A stretch of DNA of 64,000 bases from Saprospiraceae bacterium (GTDB taxonomy: Bacteria > Bacteroidota > Bacteroidia > Chitinophagales > Saprospiraceae): NCBI GenBank assembly GCA_016719615.1, contig JADJYQ010000007.1:186001-250000 (forward strand), written 5' to 3'. How positions within the stretch are numbered: position 1 is the stretch's first letter; every line of letters starts with the position of its first letter. The notes beneath the pieces were generated by a model. The model was not told where the DNA came from, ran no database searches, and worked only from the letters and a program-made list of their open reading frames with translations. Of this stretch, positions 46,326-54,814 are shown piece after piece. Both the position numbers and the translations under genes were made by a program.

Positions 46326-47780
46326 ATGAGCTTTGCAGCTGTGTCCGGTTTAAAAAGTCTCGCAAAGGAAACCATGATCTATGGTTTAAGCTATTCGCTT
46401 GGCCGTTTGCTCAATTTTTACTGGTTACCGTATACCTGACACGTGTGTTTTCAGACGAAAGAGCCTATTTTTCGATATACAGTGAATTGTACTTTTTTAT
46501 TGCGCTTTTTTCTAGGAATTCTGGGTTTACGTATGGAAACGGGTTTTTTTAGATTTGCTTCTGATGAAACATTTGCAACTAAAATTTATCCGGTAGCCAG
46601 CCAGCTTGTTTGGATGGTTTGTGGGCTCTTCCTGCTTGCTGCTTATTTTGGATTAGATGTCATCAATTATGGATTACATTATCCACAATTACAAAACTTA
46701 ATATTTCTGGCAGCGGGAATCACTGTATTGGACGTTTTGAGTGCCTTGCCCTTTGCCAAACTACGTTATGATAAAAGGCCCCTACGTTATGCCTGGATCA
46801 AACTCTCCGGATTGCTTTTAAACATCATTCTCGTGTTGTATTTTTTAAATGAATTTGGGGGAACAGCTGTTGAAAATTTATATTGGGTATTGCTGGCTAA
46901 TTTGATAGGAAGTGCTTTGACACTCATTTTGCTGCTGCCAGAAATCAAGAATGCGTTTACCATCGCCGATTGGAAAATCTGTAATCGACTCTTGAAATAC
47001 GTTTCTCCTTTAATCATCGTCACTCTTTCTTTTATTGTGATCCAATACGGGGCTACAAGTATACTTAAATACTTTCTTCCGGGAGATGCTTTACAAAACC
47101 TCGAAGCCAGTAGTAGTTTCAACGCAGCCATGCGACTTGCCGTCATTATGAATTTGTTTGTGACTGCATTCAATTATGCAGCCGAACCTTTTTTCTTTCG
47201 TCATGCAAAACAAGATCAGGCTCCGCAACTTTTTGCAAGATTGTCTTTGTATTTTATCATCGCGTGTTGTTTTATATACCTCGTGATGGGATTATTTATT
47301 GATGTGTTTGCTAAATTGCTTGATAAAAATTTTAGGGACGAATTATTTTTGGTAAATATTCTTTTGTTGGCCAATATCTTCATGGGATTGTATTCCAACT
47401 TTTCGAGTTGGTATAAATTGTCTGATAACAACCGTTTGATGGCCATTGTGAGTGTATTCGGAATGTTGCTGATGTTGGTTTTAAACGTCCTTTTGATACC
47501 CTATCTGGGCAACAGTTCGGCTGCCTATGCAAATCTTACAGCTTATTTATTCATTTGTGCCCTGGCTTACTATCAGGGGCAAAAAAAATATCCGATCCCT
47601 TATCCGATACTTAAAATGACCATGTGGTTGTTGGCTACAGTACTAACAGTTGTATTCATTCCAGGCATCTATACCTTTTTTAAAATTGAATCCCTCGTCC
47701 AGTATAGCCTATCCTTTTTGATCCTCATTGCATTTGGATATGCTGGGTATAAACTGGAATGCAAAAAGAAACTTGTTTGA
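46326..47780 (+). CDS. Polysaccharide/oligosaccharide flippase (Wzx/MATE-like), frameshifted at N-terminus
   Basis: The ATG at 46326 gives AAVSGLKSLAKETMIYGLSYSLGRLLNF. Two breaks (about 46412 and 46505) then connect to LVTVYLTRVFSDERAYFS and ILGLRMETGFFRFASDE. From there about 12 helices follow in one frame to 47780. The layout, with an initial KxxAKxTxxYGLS stretch and an ERxY/FSxYSE motif, is that of oligosaccharide flippase proteins. These move lipid-linked glycan units across the inner membrane, for example for capsule, O-antigen or glycoprotein synthesis. No glycosyltransferases are adjacent. Total length is about 485 residues. Confidence 0.8.
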
Positions 47781-47798
47781 ATTTAATCTTTTACATGT

Positions 47799-48529
47799 TC
47801 ATCCCCCACAAACACTCAAGACCTGTCCGGTAATATAACACGACATATCAGAAGCGAGGAATAACACAGCATCTGCAACTTCTTCGGGTTTTGCAAGACG
47901 GCCCAAAGGAATTGCTTTCATAAAAGCCTCTTTGGTTTTTCATCAAGCACATGCGTCATTTCCGTTTCGATGAACCCGGGAGCCAGTGCATTGCAGCGGA
48001 TGTTGCGGGAAGAAAGTTCTTTAGCCATACTTTTTGTAAAACCGATCATGCCTGCTTTTGAAGCGGCGTAATTTGATTGACCGGCATTACCAAAAACACC
48101 TACAACAGATGAAATATTGATGATAGATCCACTACGTGTGCGCATCATGTGCTTGGCTGCAAATTTGGTCAGATTAAAACAGGATTTTAAATTGGTAGTG
48201 ATGACCTGATCCCATTGCTCTTCGGTCATACGAAGGATCAGATTGTCTTTAGTGATACCAGCATTGTTTACAAGAATGTCCAGTCCACCCAAATCTGCAA
48301 CTACAGATTGAATCAATTGCTCAGCATCTGTATGCACAGCTGCATTGGACAAATAAGCTTTTGCCTGGACACCATAGCGCATGCATTTTTCGGCAACAGC
48401 CTGAGCTTTATCCGGGGAAGAAACGTAAGTAATAGCTACATGCGCCCCATTTTTGGCAAGACCTTCTGCAATGGAAGCACCAATTCCACGGCTTCCTCCG
48501 GTAACGAGCGCAATTTTTCCTTTAAGCAT
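47799..48529 (-). CDS. fabG: 3-oxoacyl-[acyl-carrier-protein] reductase, frameshifted near C-terminus
   Basis: Residues 1-195 are a typical short-chain dehydrogenase: ALVTGGSRGIGASIA for NADPH, DILVNNAGITKDN, Ser in NISSVVGVFGNAG and the YAASK motif with catalytic Tyr and Lys. After FIETEMTHVLDEK a one-base break hides the normal tail. Restoring it gives MKAIPLGRLAKPEEVADAVL and ITGQVLSVCGG with a stop at 47799, total about 243 residues, the FabG norm. It reduces 3-oxoacyl-ACP in fatty-acid elongation. The NAG, YxxxK and tail motifs fit FabG rather than a catabolic reductase. No other fab genes are adjacent. Confidence 0.88.
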
Positions 48530-48572
48530 TTTTTTGGATTTAGGAGATAAAGATAATTGGAATTTGCAGTTG

Positions 48573-48660
48573 AGGCTAAAGGGAAAAAGTTGAAAGACTA
48601 ATGAAAATTAGAATGCATACCATAATTACTTTCTTCCCTTTAAGCTTTTCCCTTTAGCCT
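48573..48660. repeat. Inverted repeat of the CTAAAG family
   Basis: AGGCTAAAGGGAAAA (48573-48587) is matched exactly in inverted orientation at 48646-48660. The loop of about 58 bases includes a second partial arm. The same CTAAAG core recurs at 49763 and 51247. Confidence 0.7.
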
Positions 48661-48716
48661 TAAATTTGAATAAACATCACCACTGGAATGATCTTTTGAT
48701 GCTCCGGTTACACTTT

Positions 48717-49740
48717 TTAGTACATTGATTTTTTATTCCACCTCAAATAAGCCAGCACTGCAAAAATCAGTGCCTCCTTGTAATCAATCAAAATTGAATT
48801 TGGAATGACGTAACGCCATTCAGACTTACTTAATGCATTCATCCGCTCCAACAAAAAATCGTTGTAGGCTCCACCACCTGTACATAGAATCGAAGCAGTA
48901 TAAGTTTTTCTCCTCAGAACTCTTTGAAATTTGTGTTTCAATAAAATGATGGATTTGAAATGCGATATGTTCCACTGCTGTGCTCAACAAATCCATTACT
49001 TCATAGTTATCGAACATGCGATCAGCTTCAAAGTTTTGCAGATACCATTCGCGGCCCAGGCTTTTGGGATAAGGCATTTGGTAAAAGTCCAGAGCATTCC
49101 AATTTTCTAATACAGCATGTAGGATCTTCCCAGATTGCGCAATTTTACCACCTTCATCAAAGGCTATTCCCAATTTTTGACTAAGACTATTGAGCATCAT
49201 ATTGCAAGGGCTGATGTCGCAGGCTTTTCTTTGGCCACCCATTTCCCATGATATATTTGAGAATCCGCCGAGATTGAGACAAAAATCAAATTCTGAAAAC
49301 AACATTTCATCTCCAATGGGGACCAAGGGTGCCACCTGGCCTCCTAAAGCCACATCCTGCTGCCTGAAATTACAAACCACCGGAATTCCTGTTTGCCGAT
49401 ATATTTCTTGACCGGATCCAATCTGGAGCGTCAAAGCTTCATGGGGCCTATGAAAAACCGTATGCCCGTGAGAACCGATCAGATCAATTGGCAATTTAAA
49501 TTCGTCTTTGAAAACTAACACTTGTTCGGCCAACCAAATACCATAGAGCCTATCCAATTCCTGAATCGCATCAGGGTCTGCATAAAATGCATTGGATAAT
49601 TTTGATTTCCATTCTTCTGTATAAGGAATGGTTTTGGCCGCAATAAATTCAAACTGCAATTTGTGCGTTTTCGAAAACCGGATCAAAGCCATATCCAGTC
49701 CATCGAGAGAAGTGCCTGACATTAATCCTAATACGTTCAT
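48717..49740 (-). CDS. anmK: Anhydro-N-acetylmuramic acid kinase, frameshifted
   Basis: The N-terminal frame (from 49740) shows VLGLMSGTSLDGLDMALIRF (phosphate-binding loop), LIGSHGHTVFHRP, GSGQEIYRQTGIPVVCNFRQQD and NLGGFSNISW. A break near 48900 moves the C-terminus to another frame, with ASILCTGGGAYNDFLLERM and the ending VIPNSILIDYKEALIFAVLAYLRW, stop at 48717. The joined length is about 340 residues, shorter than E. coli AnmK but usual in Bacteroidota. It phosphorylates 1,6-anhydro-MurNAc for cell-wall recycling in the cytoplasm. No neighbours share the pathway. Confidence 0.88.
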
Positions 49741-49762
49741 TTGAAGAAGGCTAAATACTTGA

Positions 49763-49792
49763 GGCTAAAGACTAAAGACTAAAGGCTAAAGG
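49763..49792. repeat. CTAAAG repeat, left of IS3 element
   Basis: GGCTAAAGACTAAAGACTAA and following bases form a heptad-like repeat 13 bp outside the IS left end. Its first 23 bases recur exactly in inverted orientation at 51247-51269, just outside the right end. Confidence 0.75.
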
Positions 49793-49828
49793 TATGTCCT
49801 TACCTGATATAGGTTGACTTTTTTTAAG

Positions 49829-50640
49829 TTAAATTAAAGATAGTGATGATGATGATAAGTTTTTCTTTTTTGCTTCTTTTTTCTTTTTGTTAATTTCACA
49901 AATTTCTGTTGAAAACTCCTTAATTCCTTGATTTATAATCATTTTAGGCCTGTCTTTTTCTGTCAAGTTTTTAACAAGGTTTTCAAAATTTTTAGGTGTT
50001 AACATTCCTAAGCTTTTATGTGGCCTTTGTTCGTTGTACCAGAATTTTATTTTATTACTCATTTGCATGATATTTTTTGAGGTTATTTCATACTCATTCA
50101 AATATTCGTTCTTTATTGTTCCTTGTATTCTTTCTACATAGGCATTTTCTTGAGGATTTAGACACATACTTGGATTCATTTTGCTTTCTCGAATTAATTC
50201 CTTTAATTCTTTACTTATATATTGACTGCCTCTGTCTGAATGAAATATGCAACCTATTATCTCTTCTTTATTTGATGTGGATTTTATTGCATTTTGCAAA
50301 GCTATCACTGTATGCCTGGCTGCTAAGCTTTGTGACATATGTAACGCTTTCAATATTCTTGTATACACATCTTCGATGGTTACTCCATAATAGTTGATCT
50401 GCCCAGCCTTAAAATAAAAGATATCAGATTGCCATACCTGGTTAGGACCATTGAGCTGCATTCCTTCGATTAAATTGGGATAGACTTCTACTGCCTGGCT
50501 CCGTAGTCCTAACTATACTGCGTTTTTTTTACGCATTTTAAAGCCATTGGCATTCGCTATTTCAATTACCTTATCTCTTCCAACTGGCCATTGATTTTCT
50601 TCTTTATAATACATCTTTCTACAACCCATTACTTTATGTA
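49829..50640 (-). CDS. IS3-family transposase OrfB (DDE catalytic part), frameshifted
   Basis: The intact frame 49829-50461 covers the catalytic core: NQVWQSDIFYF (first Asp), GCIFHSDRGSQYISKEL (second Asp), NPQENAYVERIQGTIKNEYL (Glu) and FWYNEQRPHKSLGMLTPKNF. Upstream, towards 50640, the same protein reads YKEENQWPVGRDKVIEIANA and NGFKMRKK in other frames, with a stop and at least two breaks in A-runs near 50525-50535 and near 50495. The element may thus be inactive, or these may be sequence errors of the kind seen throughout this region. It would normally be made as an OrfAB fusion by -1 frameshifting. Confidence 0.8.
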
Positions 50641-50641
50641 T

Positions 50642-51183
50642 TTTTTCGTATTTCGTTTAGTTGATCAACTACTGATTTTATGAACTTGTCTTGTTTTACA
50701 TTTTTAATCCGGCTTTTCCAGAGTGCCTGTTTGCTTATTCCGGCCAGTTCACTAATTTCCTTCAGTTTATATCTATGTTTTATTCCTTTGTTGATTCGAT
50801 ACCATTCGAAAGTCTTTTTTTACAGATTGCTTAATATCAATTTTGAATTCTTCATTCGCAATTTCAATCATCTTATTTAAAAACTCAATTTCCATTTGCT
50901 TACGACCCAACATAGCTTCAACTTCCTTCAATTTATTCTCCAATTCTTTACTACGATATGCCTCACTTTTATCTTCGACTACCATGCGCTTACTTTGCTT
51001 TAAATATAAGCTATATTGGTTAATCCATTTATATATACTGCCCTGGCTCACTCCTAACTCATTGGATGCTTGAAGAATTGTGCATTTGCCTCGTTCTACA
51101 TCTCGAACTGTCTTGCGGCGTATCTCTACACTAAAAACACGCTGCACTTTCAGGCTTAATTTTTGCTTATTTTTGGATTCCAT
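50642..51183 (-). CDS. IS3-family transposase OrfA (HTH and leucine zipper)
   Basis: Starting at the ATG at 51183 (MESKNKQKLSLKVQ), the protein has an HTH (TILQASNELGVSQGSIYKWI) and a long heptad segment (SKELENKLKEVEAMLGRKQ) that makes OrfA multimers. At AAAAAAAG (minus strand, 50814-50821) it can either end shortly (stop at 50773) or shift by one base into KKTFEWYRINKGIKHRYKL, continuing as a second HTH-like region to about 50642. The A7G run is a textbook slippery site for IS3 frameshifting, but a homopolymer error is equally possible here. Confidence 0.75.
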
Positions 51184-51246
51184 TCGGTTGACTTTTGACC
51201 AGATTTTGGTCAACCTATTTCAGGCATAGACAGTATGGTATTCCAA

Positions 51247-51269
51247 CCTTTAGTCTTTAGTCTTTAGCC
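51247..51269. repeat. CTAAAG repeat, right of IS3 element (inverted)
   Basis: This 23-bp segment (CCTTTAGTCTTTAGTCTTTA and GCC) is the exact reverse complement of 49763-49785. It lies 24 bp outside the IS right end, so the IS copy sits between two inverted CTAAAG repeats. Confidence 0.78.
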
Positions 51270-51491
51270 CTTTCTTATGAAGGTAAAAGGTAATTCAAAA
51301 TTTACTATGTATTTGTATTTAGGATCTAATATTTTTTTATTTCCAGAAAAGGATAAAAGGAAATATTAAAAATGTAAAATTTGCAGTTGGTCTCTATAAC
51401 CTTTAGTCTTTTACACTTAGCCTTTCCTTAAGTAAGCTAAAGTTGAACGGGAAAAAGTAATATGTTCTTTATCACTCCTTTAGCCTTTTCC

Positions 51492-51541
51492 TCCCGACAT
51501 CATCGAGTGATTTTTTAATAAGAGGTTTCTTCATGTCGGGA
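51492..51541. repeat. Inverted repeat TCCCGACAT / ATGTCGGGA
   Basis: Nine-base perfect arms at 51492-51500 and 51533-51541 enclose about 32 bases, just past the end of the thioredoxin-TPR gene. It could terminate that transcript or be a small mobile palindrome. The 51241-51553 spacer otherwise holds only further CTAAAG-like runs. Confidence 0.6.
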
Positions 51542-51553
51542 TAGTCTTAAGTC

Positions 51554-52379
51554 TTAATATATCGCCATATCAAACAACTTCCGGTACTCCAGACTCATTG
51601 GATGTTGCGGACCTAACAAATGAAACAGAGCGATCCCGGCACGTCTGGGCAATTCATTTTGGAAAGCAGGTTCTTTGTGTACAGCGTCAATGATGTCTTC
51701 TATCGCTGTGGAAATATTTTTTTGCAATATTTTAGTTTTGGCAGACGCTAAAAGCAAAGCCGCTTTATTTTTTAAAACTAGAGTCGATACGCATCCAGTC
51801 TTCGATGGCTTTGGCATCCTGTTCCAATTCATCGCGTTTTGGACTTTCGGCCAGGGAGCGAATTCGATCCAAAGCGTTTTTGGAGTTAAAAAATACTTCG
51901 TGTTTGATCAAGTTTTGAAGAGCCTCTTCGTGATCCGGGTGACCGCTCAAAAAAAGAATTAGTTTTTCCGCAAAAGCCGCATCAGGAAATTCGCATTCTT
52001 CAAGGATCAGGCTTTCGAAATCATCGACCTGTGCTTCCACTATTTCTGGCAGATCTAAAAGACCAAAAATTTTATCAAGCCATTGGCGTATCGTTTCTTT
52101 GGATTGTGCACCTGTGAATTCATCGATTATTTTTCCTTCATATACAAGTTTACAATGTGGAATACTTTGGATCTTAAAATAAGCTGCAATGTCCAGTTCA
52201 ACTTCTGTATTGATTTTAACCAAAGCCCATTTTCCTTGATCTTCCGTTTCAAGTGATTCCAAGACCGGGCCCAGTACTTTACAGGGACCACACCAGGGAG
52301 CCCAAAAATCAATCAGTACCGGTTTTTCAAAACTGAGATCGACGACATCGCGTTTAAAATCGAAAGCTGGTTGATCCAT
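51554..52379 (-). CDS. Thioredoxin-domain protein with TPR tail (CnoX/YbbN-like), frameshifted
   Basis: The N-terminal 105 residues are a thioredoxin fold with the active site DFWAPWCGPCKVLGP and the cis-Pro in IQSIPHCKLVYEGK. A helical region of TPR type follows (FAEKLILFLSGHPDHEEALQNLI). An A-run slip near 51770 separates the last part (LVLKNKAALLLASAKTKIL ... ALFHLLGPQHPMSLEYRKLF). The joined length is about 275 residues, matching YbbN/CnoX-type proteins, which act as cytoplasmic holdases that also protect cysteines. The C-x-x-C is complete here. It is a single gene between IS3 and a small lipoprotein. Confidence 0.85.
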
Positions 52380-52530
52380 AAGGGTTTATATTCAAAAAGA
52401 AAAATGAAAATTAGCTATGAATGGGTAATTTCCACTCTGCAAAAGAAACAAGTAAATTGGATTTTAGTTTTATCGAAATAAGAGCTTAAATCGTTCACGA
52501 GGAAGCTCTTATTCATATGCACCCATTTGT

Positions 52531-52538
52531 TAACTTTG
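52531..52538 (+). promoter_or_regulatory. Putative -7 promoter element (TAACTTTG)
   Basis: TAACTTTG lies 19 nt upstream of the lipoprotein ATG at 52558. Confidence 0.5.
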
Positions 52539-52557
52539 GCCTTAAATTCAATAAGAA

Positions 52558-52897
52558 ATGAGAATCATTTACATCATCATATTTTACTGTAGTGTTATGT
52601 CATCCTGCAAAGAAGGCTCCATGGCTGGAGGTGGCCAAAACAAAAGGCCCCTTACCATTGAAAACCTTCAGGGTTCCTGGGCCAGCAAACCCGAAGGTCC
52701 AGCCGAACTTAAATTTGAGCAGGATTCCATACATTTTCTCGATGATCAGCAATCCTTCAAATACATGATCGTAGGTGATTCTATTCAGTTTGAATTGAGT
52801 TGCCACATTCTGGTATAAGATAGAATTGAGGGGAAATGACAAAATGGACTTCACCACCCCCCAAATGGCATTGAAATATACACGCATAAATAATTGA
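52558..52897 (+). CDS. Small lipoprotein, frameshifted
   Basis: A short lipoprotein signal (YIIIFYCSVMSSCKEG) precedes a beta-strand-rich body (LTIENLQGSWASKPEGPAEL, FLDDQQSFKYMIVGDSIQFE). One base off near 52805 the reading continues WYKIELRGNDKMDFTTPQ to a stop at 52897, giving about 112 residues. The LQGSW...W pattern resembles small lipocalin-like proteins. I cannot name a function. It lies upstream of tRNA-Cys. Confidence 0.6.
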
Positions 52898-52968
52898 TAA
52901 TCTGTATTTTATATTAATTCATGGGGTATTTATTTCAGGAAAAAAATCTGAAAATTCATAAATATCCT

Positions 52969-52976
52969 TAGATTTG
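52969..52976 (+). promoter_or_regulatory. Putative -7 promoter element (TAGATTTG) for tRNA-Cys
   Basis: TAGATTTG ends 12 nt before the mature 5' end of the tRNA and fits TAnnTTTG. Confidence 0.45.
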
Positions 52977-52988
52977 CGGTCCCTTTAG

Positions 52989-53059
52989 GGTCGGGTGGCC
53001 GAGTGGCTAGGCAGAGGTCTGCAAAACCTCGTACAGCGGTTCGAATCCGCTCTCGACCT
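52989..53059 (+). tRNA. tRNA-Cys (GCA anticodon)
   Basis: The sequence folds with acceptor GGTCGGG/CTCGACC (one G-T pair), anticodon stem GAGGT/ACCTC and loop CTGCAAA, so the anticodon is GCA, and T arm AGCGG/CCGCT with TTCGAAT. The discriminator base is T (position 53059), as expected for tRNA-Cys. The 3' CCA is not encoded, unlike the CAT-anticodon tRNA in this window. Confidence 0.93.
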
Positions 53060-53072
53060 CAAAACATGAATT

Positions 53073-53107
53073 TCCCCTTATTCTTGCGGATAAGGGGATT
53101 TTTATTT
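53073..53107 (+). terminator. Rho-independent terminator after tRNA-Cys
   Basis: TCCCCTTAT (53073-53081) pairs with ATAAGGGGA (53090-53098), followed by a run of T. It ends the tRNA transcript. Confidence 0.8.
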
Positions 53108-53247
53108 TAGATTGATAATCAATTATTTATGATTCTATTTTAAAATGTCTTTATAAGGATCAGACAAATTAAATACGAAAAAAGCGTCCCCTGGTGACAT
53201 TTAAATTTCAGAGTTTTCAAGATTCTAAGCACAAATTATATGTTAAA

Positions 53248-53334
53248 GCATATAATAAATGATTTAGGCATATAATTATATTTATTTGCATATATTTTCA
53301 TATATTTGTAATGTTTTATATTTAAATGCATATA
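53248..53334. promoter_or_regulatory. Array of 20-bp spaced GCATATA boxes over the hipB promoter
   Basis: GCATATA occurs at 53248, 53268, 53288 and 53328, each a multiple of 20 bp apart. The place of the missing one (53308) is occupied by GTAATGT. The 20-bp units are similar along their length (A/T-rich with TTTAGG, TTTATTT or TTTAAAT ends). The array covers the putative -7 box TATATTTG (53301-53308) and ends inside the first codons of hipB. The phasing of about two helical turns suggests cooperative binding of the HTH protein to one face of the DNA. Confidence 0.72.
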
Positions 53335-53544
53335 GTGAAAAAATTAGCAACATTTGTTAAAGAACGTAGGAAAGAAGTTCACCTTACTCAGGAAGAATTC
53401 GCAGAACGCACTGGAATTGCATTGACCGTATTACGTAAAATAGAACAGGGAAAAACAAATATGAATGTGAATAAAGTAAACCTTGTTCTTCGCATGTTTG
53501 GCCATGAATTAGCACCTGTAAACAGCAAAGAACTTGAAGAATGA
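53326..53544 (+). CDS. hipB: HipB-like HTH antitoxin/repressor
   Basis: This 72-residue protein is a single XRE-type HTH: VKERRKEVHLTQEEFAERTG (helices 1-2), IALTVLRKIEQGKTNMNVNK (recognition helix) and MFGHELAPV, typical of HipB. It begins at an ATG inside the last GCATATA box; a GTG at 53335 is a possible alternative start. It overlaps the next gene by ATGA. It should repress its own operon through the upstream array. Confidence 0.85.
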   Translation: MHIVKKLATFVKERRKEVHLTQEEFAERTGIALTVLRKIEQGKTNMNVNKVNLVLRMFGHELAPVNSKELEE

Positions 53545-53876
53545 GGCAAGGAAAAGTATATTATAAGGACCAGCTGGCAGGCATTATTACAGAGACTAAT
53601 GATGGAGAATATATATATCAGTATAACGATCAATTTGTAAAAAATCATCCGAATGATTTTATATCATTTACGATGCCTGTAACCGATATACCTTATAAAG
53701 AAAATAGGCTCTTTCCTTTTTTTGATGGTTTGATCCCTGAGGGTTGGTTATTAGACATCGCCGCTGAAAACTGGAAGATTAATAAGAATGATCGAATGGG
53801 ATTGCTACTAGCCTGTTGCAAGAATTGTATCGGGGCAGTAAGTGTGGAACCTGTAACTGAAAAAAATGAAGAATAA
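53541..53876 (+). CDS. hipS: HipS-like protein (HipA N-terminal subdomain only)
   Basis: This 111-residue protein corresponds to the HipA_N domain alone: GKVYYKDQLAGIITETNDG, ISFTMPVTDIPYKENRLFPF and FDGLIPEGWLLDIAAENW, ending before the kinase part. In ordinary HipA the same motifs are fused to the kinase. Here the split gene ends 11 nt inside the next, which supplies the kinase. In the E. coli HipBST module the equivalent small protein acts as the antitoxin. That role is inferred here from domain content and gene order. Confidence 0.82.
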   Translation: MRQGKVYYKDQLAGIITETNDGEYIYQYNDQFVKNHPNDFISFTMPVTDIPYKENRLFPFFDGLIPEGWLLDIAAENWKINKNDRMGLLLACCKNCIGAVSVEPVTEKNEE

Positions 53877-54810
53877 ATGTCTATATTGTTATAAACCCAT
53901 TCAAGTAGAGTTGGATTTTCACGAAAAATGCTCAATGGAATTTTTTGGGTTGCCCGTGCCTCCAAAAATTGAATATTCTCTTGATCAAATAAGTGAACTT
54001 GCTAAACAAATTGTTGAACGAAGTATCGCTGTTCCCGGAGTTCAAGCAAAACTATCCTTGTCCCTCGTCAAAAAAACGATGGAAAATTCAGACCCCCGAT
54101 TAACTGTCGTTGGTGTATTGGTGGGGCAATATATTTTTAAACCACCAACTGACCGATTTCCAGAAATGCCGGAAAATGAACATCTAACCATGAGAATAGC
54201 CGAAGACTACGGTATCCGGGTTGCGCCATCATCTTTAATCAGACTGGCATCAGGCGAACTGTCATATATTACAAAGCGAGTTGATCGGACAGAAGCAGGA
54301 AAAAAAATCCACATGTTGGATATGTTTCAGATCACAGAAGCTTTTGATAAATATAAAAGTTCTATGGAGAAAATTGGAAAAGCTTTGGATCACTATTCCA
54401 GCAACACATTACTTGACAAATCCTATTATTTTGAATTAGCACTTTTCTCATTTCTAACCGGAAATAACGATATGCATCTGAAGAACTTCTCCATGATCGA
54501 GAGTCCTTCCGGATGGGCATTAGCTCCTGCCTACGACCTTTTGAATGTGGCCATTGTGCTCCCGGAAGATAAAGAAGAACTTGCATTGACTTTAGAAGGA
54601 AAGAAAAAGAATTTAAAACGAGAACATTTTGAAAAGCTGGGGGAAGGATTGGGTTTAATGCCCAAACAAATAAAAGCAGCATTCCAGCGTATGATTAGAA
54701 ATAAAACAAAGGCAATTGATTGGATTCATAAATCATTTTTATCTAATGAATTAAAAATCGCCTATGTGGAAACTATTGAACGAAAATATGAGCAATTAGA
54801 ATTAAACTAA
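53866..54810 (+). CDS. hipT: HipT-like serine/threonine kinase toxin with N-terminal zinc-ribbon-like motif
   Basis: This 314-residue protein starts with CLYCYKPIQVELDFHEKC (Cys5, Cys8, His19, Cys22), a likely zinc site. The HipA kinase core then has the Gly-rich region VPGVQAKLSLSLVKK, ATP-binding Lys in YIFKPPTDRF, the catalytic loop LTGNNDMHLKNFSM (Asp, Asn) and the metal Asp in APAYDLLNV. HipT/HipA kinases inactivate aminoacyl-tRNA synthetases by phosphorylating their ATP-binding loop (GltX or TrpS), raising ppGpp. The target here is unknown. The frame is intact and no tRNA synthetase gene is near. Confidence 0.85.
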   Translation: MKNKCLYCYKPIQVELDFHEKCSMEFFGLPVPPKIEYSLDQISELAKQIVERSIAVPGVQAKLSLSLVKKTMENSDPRLTVVGVLVGQYIFKPPTDRFPEMPENEHLTMRIAEDYGIRVAPSSLIRLASGELSYITKRVDRTEAGKKIHMLDMFQITEAFDKYKSSMEKIGKALDHYSSNTLLDKSYYFELALFSFLTGNNDMHLKNFSMIESPSGWALAPAYDLLNVAIVLPEDKEELALTLEGKKKNLKREHFEKLGEGLGLMPKQIKAAFQRMIRNKTKAIDWIHKSFLSNELKIAYVETIERKYEQLELN

Positions 54811-54814
54811 TTAA

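Larger units (their letters stand above)
49805..51222 (-). mobile_element. IS3-family insertion sequence (orfA/orfB), about 1.42 kb
   Basis: Two minus-strand frames encode an IS3-type transposase. The ends are TGATATAGGTTGAC (49805-49818) and the inverse of TGAAATAGGTTGAC (51209-51222), matching 13 of 14 bases and having the TGA...TCA tips typical of IS3. I find no convincing target duplication. A CC/GG pair outside each end could extend the element by 2 bp per side. Confidence 0.85.
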
